From: Hygrophila difformis | Lineage: Eukaryota; Streptophyta; Magnoliopsida; Lamiales; Acanthaceae | Direction of reading: 5' to 3' | DNA: 64,000 nucleotides | Assembly: GCA_030278955.1 (NCBI GenBank) | Contig: JAOANR010000005.1 | Coordinates: 5,747,431 to 5,811,430, forward strand | In this document: piece after piece, positions 55,689 through 64,000 of the stretch | How positions within the stretch are numbered: position 1 is the first letter of the stretch | How the letters are laid out: the number at the start of each line of letters is the position of its first letter | Notes under the pieces: generated by a model | What the model saw: only the letters and a program-made list of their open reading frames with translations | Told to the model about the DNA's origin: nothing | Database searches by the model: none | Made by a program: the position numbers and the translations under genes

Positions 55689-56477
55689 CCACCCATTCAA
55701 CACCCTATCCAAACATCATTTGGACACCGCAAGATTTAATTCATTGAAAATGATAAAAAGAAAAAAGAATAATACAGCGAGATTTTATAGGTAACCTTCA
55801 CACCTAATCTTTATATATTGAATATGATCAAAATAAATATTTTGTAATCAATAAATTCTATATAAAATAACTGATCAAAACGATTTATTAATTGCAACAA
55901 TATCATTATCACAAAATTCATTGATCACATTTATCACATAAAAATATATGCCGAATGTTACAAGATGGGGCCGCCACATTTTCTTGCTCAAAAATAGTTC
56001 ATTGTCTAGTTGTACTGAAGAGATTGGGGTTCATAGTTCATTGCGTGCATGTGGATGCACATGTAGGCACCTTATGTGTAACATGAGAGTTGTATTGTAT
56101 AATGGATGGAATTATTTGTTTTCTGTGATGGAAGAATATGTAATGAGACAGAGATTTTTTGTAATGTCTGCACATGCATACATACTCTTGAAGGTGTTAT
56201 ACCAAATTATGCATAATTTGCATACATACTCTTGAAGGAGTTATACCGGATTATGGATAATTTATACTATGTTGGTATTTACACCTAACCTCTGACATTC
56301 AGAGTAGCAATTATGTGTGTTTTTAAAATAAAATTAGTTGACAATTGGATTTTTGCTACATTAAAACTGAGAAGGAAAGCAAAAATGAAGCATGGAATAT
56401 ATTATTTATTTATACAATAATTATAACTTGTTCCCTAAGGCAAAACCTCAACAATTTTTGCCTCATCTGTATATTGT
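55689..56477. other. P450 upstream region
   Basis: Non-coding. TTTGGACACCGCAAGATTTAATTCATTG (55718) recurs near 59717. A two-unit tandem repeat of about 49 bases (GCATACATACTCTTGAAGG.GTTATACC) lies at 56177-56272. A 95-codon frame at 55948-56235 runs over this repeat and is not protein-like. Confidence 0.6.
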
Positions 56478-56485
56478 TATATAAA
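56478..56485 (+). promoter_or_regulatory. TATA box of the P450 gene
   Basis: TATATAAA lies 100 bases before the start codon. It is the best-placed TATA word and would give a 5' UTR of about 70 bases. Confidence 0.6.
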
Positions 56486-56584
56486 CATATCGAAAAAAAA
56501 CATATGTGGTTGTCATAACACTACATCACAAGAATCATTAGCCTCTCCAAATCTTCCAACCTTAACTTCACAACAATTCTCAAA

Positions 56585-58800
56585 ATGGGTTTCCTTTTCT
56601 ACGCCTTTCTTTTCTTGGTGACAATTTACAGTCCCCTCCTCGCAGCCTTTCTAGTCATAATCTTACAAACCTTCGTGGGGAAATCCATCAGAGACTCGAG
56701 CTACGCGCCTGTGATAGGGACCGTGTTCGGCCAACTCTTCTCCTACAATACACTGTATGATCAACAAACAGCCAAGGCCAAAAAATACAAAACCGCAAGG
56801 CTTCTTGCACCGGGCCACAGTCAAGTATACACCACGGATCCGCAGAATATCGAACATTTTTTGAAGACCAAGTTCAGTAACTATTCCAAGGGAGGGTTCA
56901 ATAAGGCGATATGGGAAGACTTGTTCGGAGAGGGGATTTTTAATGTTGATGGTGAAAAGTGGAAGCACCAGAGGAAACTGGCGAGCCACGAGTTTTCGAC
57001 TAGGGTTTTGAGGGACTTCAGCTGCTCTGTGTTCAGGAAGAATGCTGTCAAGCTAGTTGGAATGGTTCAAGAGTTGTCTGAACAGAGGCAAGGCTTTGAT
57101 GTTCAGGTAATAAAATTATGTGGCATGTATAATCATTTGGAAACATAAACATCATTACAAATAAGTAATATGTACTAGCTAGTGCTTATTGACTTATTGT
57201 TAGAGCTATATTCAAAGCTATATATATATTCTAATGTATAATTCTAGTACTAGCCTAACTTTATTGTGTATGGCAATTATTTAAACCAGGCTTTGCTAAT
57301 GAGATATAGTTTGGATTCCATGTTCAACGTTGGGTTTGGAGTGGATTTAAATTGTTTGGAAGGCAAAAATGAAAGGGGCCTTGAATTCATCAAGTCCGTT
57401 GATGAATCCAATGAAATAATTTCTGGGCGATATATTGATCCATTGTGGAAGATTAAGCGATACTGTAACATCGGTGGTGAAAAGACATTGAAGAAAAACA
57501 TCAAATTCATTCATGGTTTTGCCAATGATGTCATCCAAACCAAAAGGCAACAAATGGACAAGGAAGACTATTATGTGAGTATATTGATCCATTGGGTAAT
57601 TTTTAATACGGAGTATTTTTATTTGTTCAATTTCCAGATTTTGGACTTTAATTCAAAGGGTATTCATCATTCAAAATATGGCTTAAGTTGTAATACAATG
57701 TTGTGTATAGTTATAGATTTGCAATTCTTGCCAAATTTGAATGTTATACGTTAAAATTTGGCATGTCCGAAGAACGACAAAGAGGACATTCTTTCAAGAT
57801 TTCTTTTGGAAAGCAAGAAGGATCCAGAAACGATGACGGATGAATACTTGAGGGACATCATTTTGAACTTCATGGTTGCCGGGAAAGACACCACCGCGAC
57901 CGCACTTTCTTGGTTTATCTACATGCTTTGCAAGAACCCATCGATTCAAGAAAAAATTGCACAAGAGATCAGACAAGTCATCAACGTAGACAATAATGAC
58001 ATCCACAACTTTGTCGAAACCATCACCGAGAAAGCACTTGAGGAGATGCATTTTCTTCATGCTGCCCTAACCGAAACCCTAAGGCTATATCCCGTCGTTC
58101 CCTTGGTATGTACGTTGGTCATAACATATCACTAATATATCATTCAGCTTTCATTTCTATACTTCTTTTTTTTTTTTTTTAAATTTTTGTTCGTATTCAA
58201 AAACCCTCCTATGGTTTCTCAAGCAAACACTTGCATATGTCTATATTAATGTCTAAATTAGGATGGCAAGGTTGCTGAAGTGGATGATACTCTCCCCGAT
58301 GGCTACAAGATAAAGAAGGGAGACCTTATAGTGTACATGGCGTACGCAATGGGGCGAATGCCATACATATGGGGCGACGATGCTGAGGAATTCAAGCCTG
58401 AAAGATGGCTCAAGAATGAGGTTTTCCAGCCCGAATCTCCATTCAAGTTCATTGCGTTCAATGTAAGTTCATATGAGTAACAAGCTCATCACTTTATTAT
58501 GATGTTTTACGAAGTGTGAGTTTACATTTAATATGTAGTGAAAATGAAGAAGAGTATGTACAAGATTGATAGTAGACTGACCTTATTTGTATGATATTTT
58601 GGCAGGCTGGGCCAAGGATTTGTTTGGGGAAAGATTTTGCTTACAGACAAATGAAGATAGTGTCAGCAGCATTGGTGCAATTCTTCAGATTCAGACTGTG
58701 TGATGACACAAAGAATGTGACATACAAAACAATGCTTACACTTTATATCGATGGAGGGCTTCATGTTACTGCAATTCCCAGATCAACACAAGCTTCTTGA
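56585..58800 (+). CDS. CYP704: Cytochrome P450, CYP704 family (5 exons)
   Basis: Exons 56585-57106, 57290-57574, 57773-58105, 58262-58462 and 58606-58800, all with GT-AG introns (143-198 bp) and phase 0, give 511 residues, normal for a P450. Seen in order: N-terminal ER membrane anchor (about residues 3-30); CYP704-like SYAPVIGTVF and YTTDPQNIEHFLKTKFSNYS; KWKHQRKLASHEF (C-helix); I-helix AGKDTTA; K-helix ETLR; FKPERW; and haem loop F..AGPRICLG with its cysteine ligand, split by the last intron. CYP704 enzymes of the CYP86 clan mostly hydroxylate the omega end of fatty acids, for cutin, sporopollenin or suberin precursors; that role is inferred from the family. The acceptor of exon 3 (CCGAAG) has a poor pyrimidine tract and is the least certain border. 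No defect was seen. Confidence 0.9.
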
Positions 58801-59330
58801 AACCCCTAAAAATCACGCCACTTGAAAATGTTATTATGTGCTTCTACAGTTTGATATGTACGAATGATTATGTGCTTCTACACGACATATACACTAATAC
58901 ATGCAGGAATATAGTCTCGGAAATGGAATTTTTTTTACTTTATTTTATTATTTTAAATTCTCAAATTTTTTGCTGGTGATGTTATTGTGAAGAATTTCGC
59001 TATTTATTTATTTATTGCTATTTTTTTGGCATTGATTGAGGCAAATGGAAGGGATGCAATTTTTCATAAGTACTAACAGAAAAAGGATTGCTTATAGTGG
59101 TAACCAGTCAATTGAGAAATGTAGCAATCATTCCAGATCGTGGTACCACTCTATTTGAGAGTCTGGTATCAAATAATTCATTAGAGTGGTAACCATTCAG
59201 ATATGGACCAGTAAAATCGAGGTACTTGTAGATAGAGAAATGTAGTAACCATGCAAGCAGTACCCCTCTATGTAGGAGTGTGGTATTAGATGCAAGTGTA
59301 AATGCCATTTTTTTACGTTTTAAATTTTTG
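58801..59330. other. P450 3' flank, duplicated downstream
   Basis: 3' UTR-like and following sequence. It includes words ATGTGCTTCTACA, AATATAGTCTCGGAAATGGA, GAGGCAAATGGAAGGGATGCA and GGTACCACTCTATTTGAGAG that recur in order at 60050-60360. Confidence 0.75.
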
Positions 59331-59764
59331 TTAACATATTGTTAGTTTTAAAAATATATAATTTTAAAAGATGGCTGAGGACTTTTCAAGTGGCCAAATT
59401 TATAATTTTCAATTGGGATTCGGTTGCCAACCTGGCCCACTATTCATTCCCTGTGCGGAAATGATTATACAAGGTCAAAACTTTTGCAGTGGGTATACTC
59501 TAATTGTCCTTAGTGGGTATATATCTGAGATATATATGAATTGTATGTCATACACTAGTAGTAGTTTATTTTATTGAAATGGTAACGAAAGATCCATCCG
59601 AAAGAGAGAAAAGTGTTTTAAATATAAACTACTCGTGTAATCCACACTATTGAATTGTTAATTAAATTTGAACAGTTCAATACATTTTTTTTAATAATAC
59701 CTGAACAGTTCAATACATTTGGACACCACTAGATTTTTAATTCATTGAGTTTCTGGTGATTGGT
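59331..59764. other. Flank of truncated P450 duplicate
   Basis: It contains copies of the P450 upstream flank (59545-59695 matching 54468-54640, and 59717-59750 matching 55718-55745), without the hAT element and SINE. It joins directly to the intron-4 end of the duplicate. No gene. Confidence 0.65.
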
Positions 59765-59799
59765 AGTAGACTGACCTTATTTGTATGATATTTTGGCAG

Positions 59800-60042
59800 G
59801 CTGGGCCAAGGATTTGTTTGGGGAAAGATTTTGCTTACAGACAAATGAAGATAGTGTCAGCAGCATTGGTGCAATTCTTCAGATTCAGACTGTGTGATGA
59901 CACAAAGAATGTGACATACAAAACAATGCTTACACTTTATATCGATGGAGGGCAATTCTTCAGATTCAGAGATCAACACAAGCTTCTTGAAACCACTAAA
60001 AAGTCATGCCACTTGAAAATGTTGTTTGCGTTTACAGTTTGA
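59800..60042 (+). pseudogene. Truncated P450 duplicate, last exon only
   Basis: After a copy of the last intron's end (TTTTGGCAG, acceptor at 59798-59799) the haem-binding exon reads AGPRICLGKDFAYRQMK... as in the intact gene up to YIDGG. There, instead of LHVTAIP, a 20-base copy of an earlier part of the same exon (CAATTCTTCAGATTCAGA) is spliced in. The frame then shifts, running on past the normal stop. Exons 1-4 and the promoter are absent. It cannot encode a P450. Confidence 0.9.
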
Positions 60043-60617
60043 TATGTATTACAAATGATTATTTGCTTCTACACGAAATATACACTTAATACATGTAGTA
60101 ATATAGTCTCGGAAATGGATTATTTTATTTTATTTTATGGTTTAAATTCTCAATTTTTTTTGCTGGTGACGTTATTGTTATTGTGAAGAATTTCGCTATT
60201 TATTTATTACTTGTTTTTGGCATTGATTGAGGCAAATGGAAGGGATGCACTTTTCCATAAGTAAACAGAAAAAGGATTGCTTATAGTGCATGGTAACCAG
60301 TCAATTGAGAAATGTAGTAATCATTCAAGATCGTGGTACCACTCTATTTGAGAGTATGGTATCCAATAATTCATTATAGTGATAACCATTCAGATGTGAA
60401 TTTATGGTACTCCTTTGGTATAATTGTGGTAATATGGGCCAACAGTAACTAGGTACTTGTCGATAGAGAAATGTAGTAACCATACCAGCAGTACCCTCTA
60501 TGTAGGAGTGTGCTATTAGATGCATGTGTAATGTGGCACTAAGGCCCCGGTAATGGCATCTTCCAGGCCTTTTGCACAGCCCCAATTTTTGGGGTACATT
60601 TTTAATTAATAGAGTAA
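60043..60617. repeat. Second copy of P450 3' flank
   Basis: Collinear with 58801-59330 with small indels, including the GGTACCACTCTATTTGAGAGT and GTAGAAATG..ACC words. No gene. Confidence 0.75.
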
Positions 60618-61260
60618 TCTATATATATATTAAAGCATTAGTGAACAACCCATCCTACATTTAATGTGGTGTCTCCATTTCAAATTTCTAATTTTTATAG
60701 ATTTTTCCATTTTTTTATTTATTAATTTTAGATTTTTGCATTATTTATCTATTTATTATTTATTCATTATAGATTATCAATTTTTGAAATATATGAAATT
60801 TTCAATTTATATGGAATTCCCACAATGTTCATTTCAAAAAAGATTTGAAAGATTTGAAATTTTGTATATTTTATTATATCTACATTATGTTGCATTTTTC
60901 AATTTACTAATTTTAGATTTTGGAATATATTTATTTATTCATTATAGATTTTGACCTATCGTGTATAAAATCTATCATTTACTTATAAATTCTCACTATA
61001 TCTATCATGTTGTGTCACTATATATTCACTTTTAAAAAGATTTGAAAGATCAAATTAGAAATTTTGTTTTTTTATTTTATTTATTCTGGATTTTATTACT
61101 TTTGCATTTTTATTTTATCTTTTTTATATTTTATTATTTTGCATTTTTTAATTTATTTATTTTAGATTGTATTGCTGCATTTATTATTTATTTATAAATT
61201 TTCAGTTTTTACACCATATAATTATTATGACATTAATTAATAGACATTTTCAATTTTTGC
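60618..61260 (+). repeat. AT-rich direct repeat, copy 1, Helitron-like 5' end
   Basis: It begins A|TCTATATATATATTAAAGCATTAG and shares ATTAGTGAACAACCCATCC... through TTTACACCATATAATTATTATGACATTAATT with copy 2. Plant Helitrons often start TC with TCTATA..ATTAAA-type sequence, so both copies may be 5' ends of one family. It contains no stable coding frame; ORFs here are low-complexity F/L/I/Y. Confidence 0.45.
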
Positions 61261-61784
61261 ACCATAGGTTTATTACGACGAGAGGTTATGCACTGGACAC
61301 TAAAAATTATGTTGCGCTTATGTTTCAATATGGTCATCATATTGTAATTTCGGTAATTTTGTGTAGATTTGGTCTTAATTTTAGTTATAATTTTTTTTGG
61401 TGTTGTAAATGATGTAAGCAAAATACATTGCACATCATATTTATTTATTCATGATATATTAATGTGTATATGGCAATCCCAATTTTTTATTTTTAAAAGA
61501 TATTTAATTTCCATTTTATGTGGAGTACCCACAATTTTCTGTTTTTAAAAAATTTAGAATTTCAAATTTATATGGAATATTAATCTGTAATTCGCAATGT
61601 ATATATGGATTTTATATTATTCAAAGATACATTAATGAATATATGAAAAATATTTATATATATATATAGACCATGTTTTCATAAAAATATGTCACTCCTC
61701 CTAATAAATATGCAATTATATAGTTGTTAATCGTTAAAAACTATGTTTTATAATTATATTATTATAATTGTATATAAATATAAA
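61261..61784. other. AT-rich spacer between direct repeats
   Basis: No ORF of note and no structural element recognised. It includes TTTATATGGAATA-type words similar to those in the flanking repeats. Confidence 0.4.
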
Positions 61785-62391
61785 TCTATATATCTATACA
61801 TATATATATATATTAAAGCATTAGTGAACAACCCATCCTACATTTATTGTGGTGTCTCCATTTCAAATTTCTAATTTTTATAGATTTTTCCATTTTTTTA
61901 TTTATTAATTTTAGATTTTTGCATTATTTATCTATTTATTATTTATTCATTATAGATTATCAATTTTTGAAATATATGAAATTTTCAATTTATATGGAAT
62001 TCCCACAATGTTCATTTCAAAAAAGATTTGAAAGATTTGAAATTTTGTATATTTTATTATATCTACATTATGTTGCATTTTTCAATTTACTAATTTTAAA
62101 TTTTGGAATATATTTATAAAATCTATCATTTACTTATAAATTCTAACTATATCTATCATGTTGTGTCACTATATATTCACTTTTAAAAAGATTTGAAAGA
62201 TCAAATTAGAAATTTTGCTTTTTTATTTTATTTATTCTGGATTTTATTACTTTTGCATTTTTATTTTATCTTTTTTATATTTTATTATTTTGCATTTTTT
62301 TATTTTATTTATTTTAGATTGTATTGCTGCATTTATTATTTATTTATAAATTTTCAGTTTTTACACCATATAATTATTATGACATTAATTA
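61785..62391 (+). repeat. AT-rich direct repeat, copy 2, cut by an LTR
   Basis: A second copy of the 60618 repeat, with an internal deletion of about 50 bases after TTTTGGAATATATTTAT (near 62112). It stops at GACATTAATTA where the LTR begins, so the LTR inserted into this copy. Confidence 0.7.
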
Positions 62392-64000
62392 TGTAACACC
62401 CCGGATTTGGTAACCCAGGCCGGGATGCCACCGCCACACCTCCTTAGCAAGACACGGTTTCTCCGAGCTCACTAAAGACATGTAAGGCTATGGTTTTTCA
62501 GGATTTAAAATATTCAAACAGCCCATTCATAGATAATTTAAAGATAATACATCAAGTTGCAGCGGAAGTTTTAATTTGTGCAGCGGAAATAATGTATAAG
62601 GGCCGACATGGCCAAAACACGGGTTAAACAGTCCCGTTCATGCAGGTCGTAATTAAAGGCAGGGATTTAAAATAAAGATTTCCCCTAATGTTCCCATGTA
62701 TGCATATGACGATGCATATTCTTCGTACTCTGTAAGAAAAAGGAGATATATGGTTTGGGTCAGCAAAAACGCGCTGAGTAAGTTAACACATAGCATGGGT
62801 TAGGGGTTTCAAAGCCTTTAATTAAATTTAATAAAAAGATTTCTTGTAGGAAAATGATTTGCAAGGCATAAAGACTTAAAAACCTTAAATATTTTGTTTT
62901 CCCGTTACACAACCATTTCATCAAAATATCATTTAGCCGGTGATCCGGCGGCCGCAGCCAATTTCAAAAGTATCATTTAGCCGGCAATCCGGCGGCCTCA
63001 GCCAATTTCAAAAATATCACTTCTCAAAATATTTTTCGTTTCTTTTATAGTTCACCATTCACCAGGGCTCTTGTGACCGCAATCCTCATAATCAATATTT
63101 ATAAATAACCATTCGCCAGGGCTCTTACGTCCACTGGCCGTTCGCTTGGGCTCTTATGTCCACAAGCCGTTTGGTCGACCATTCGCTAGGGCTCTTATGT
63201 CCACTAGCCGTTCGCTTGGGCTCTTATGTCCACAAGCCGTCTGGCCATATTGATCGTATCAAACTTGGTCATAAATTCCCCAATGTTTCTAAAGAATTCT
63301 TTTACAGAAAATGTTTTTATTTGGTGTAACGGGATTTTTCAAAAATATAGCTTTATCGTAATTCCAACGTCTCGATCGTTGTTTAAAAGATTTCAAAAAT
63401 CGATCGATGTCACAGTTTGCGCCTTTTTGGTTTAAAAATCTATTTCTTAGGCGATTGTTCTGAAATTTGTACGTTAGCTCAAAAACATCCCAATGAACAA
63501 CTTTCGTGTTTTAAGTTTTTCGGAAAAACGATGGGAAGCATGTCAAAAATCAAGTTTTGTACAGAATCAAAAAGCTGTTAGGATTCAGGTTCGACAACGT
63601 TAAAAGATTTGACTTTTTATCATATCAAATGAACTTCAAAAATCCTGAAATTTTTCAGAGACATACTAGACATGATTTCCAACAACTTTTGTTTAGATCT
63701 CAAAGATTGGTTCAGGCTAGAAGTGATAGGAATAAGCTCATCAAGATCGGCTATGAAATCTGTCATCCTTCGACAATTCTTAAAAACGCAGAATATGTTC
63801 GATACGATTTGGGGTATCAAAACTTGATGAAAATCTTTGAAATTTTTACACAATATAGCTTATGATCTTTGGATCAAAATCTTAGTTTTGAGTTTTCAGG
63901 TTTGAACACTCGAAGTAAGAGTTTTGCTCGTCGAGTTTGATTATGAAATCTGTCAAGGTTCTTGACATCGGTTCTAACGCAGATCGGATCGGCTCGAGTT
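62392..64000 (-). repeat. LTR related to the nested element, truncated by window end
   Basis: It starts TGTAACACCCCGGATTTGGTAACCC and follows nested LTR copy A to the window edge with clear divergence and indels. The 92-bp array is reduced to two units (62935-63010), and a different tandem repeat replaces the GGGAATCTAACCCGCA block. The left target duplication cannot be verified. Orientation inferred from the nested element. Confidence 0.85.
63108..63245. repeat. Tandem repeat GTTCGCTTGGGCTCTTATGTCCAC in LTR
   Basis: Two units of about 69 bp, each made of two related halves (ACCATTCGC.AGGGCTCTTA.GTCCACT.GCC and GTTCGCTTGGGCTCTTATGTCCACAAGCC). Absent from the nested LTR copies, so lineage-specific. 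Confidence 0.85.

Noticed and set aside
55948..56235. 95-codon ORF upstream of the P450
   Set aside because: Overlaps a 49-bp tandem repeat, has no recognisable domain, and sits in intergenic sequence.
60664..60954. ORFs rich in F, I, L, Y (also 61847-62119 and 62193-62396)
   Set aside because: Low-complexity AT-rich DNA; the repeated ORF exists only because the DNA repeat does.

Overview
The window is nuclear DNA of a flowering plant, most likely a eudicot. It shows spliceosomal GT-AG introns, plant-type Ty1/copia and Ty3/gypsy elements primed by tRNA-iMet, many MITEs, a tRNA-derived SINE, and a plant cytochrome P450 gene. Only one host gene looks intact: a CYP704-like P450 in five exons at 56585-58800. 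Almost everything else is mobile DNA, nested up to four levels deep.

Left part, 1-31329. A Ty1/copia element with an intact 1365-codon ORF (574-4671) and 3' LTR (4662-4927) opens the window. Its 5' LTR is not visible. Next come intron-containing fragments of four unrelated host genes, all on the + strand: a CDKC-type cyclin-dependent kinase, a SEC12-like/PHF1 WD40 protein, a plant 6-phosphofructokinase and an NADP-isocitrate dehydrogenase. The run ends at 31329 with a perfect hairpin followed by CTAG/T, the form of a Helitron 3' terminus. I read it as a gene-capturing Helitron whose 5' end is not resolved. The isocitrate dehydrogenase fragment is split by a young chromodomain Ty3/gypsy element (9757-29069; 3.08-kb LTRs; TSD tcttt). 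That element's integrase is in turn split by a second insertion (17186-24677; TSD agtac). The second insertion is an internally deleted LTR retrotransposon in reverse orientation, and one of its LTRs carries an inverted duplication of about 0.8 kb.

Middle part, 31330-54467. Small DNA transposons dominate, several with clear target-site duplications: Stowaway, Tourist/Harbinger, hAT and a MULE-type element filled with a CAGCGAC minisatellite. From 37377 a second chromodomain gypsy family appears as solo LTR (37377-39520, TSD gcaaa), 2.9 kb of flank, truncated LTR (42415-44366), internal region on the minus strand (44367-49456), full LTR (49457-51584), and a second copy of the same 2.9-kb flank. 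This layout fits a tandem duplication of about 12 kb followed by LTR-LTR recombination, or an assembly join of two haplotypes. The gag-pol of this element contains two apparent short introns (74 and 76 bp), one of them exactly at the gag/protease boundary.

Right part, 54468-64000. A hAT-like non-autonomous element carrying a SINE lies upstream of the P450 gene. Downstream is a decayed tandem duplicate that keeps only the last P450 exon. Then follow AT-rich direct repeats with Helitron-like 5' ends, and an LTR (62392 to the window end) related to the one nested at 17186. Apart from the P450, no functional pathway can be assembled; the logic of the region is transposition, capture, nesting and decay.
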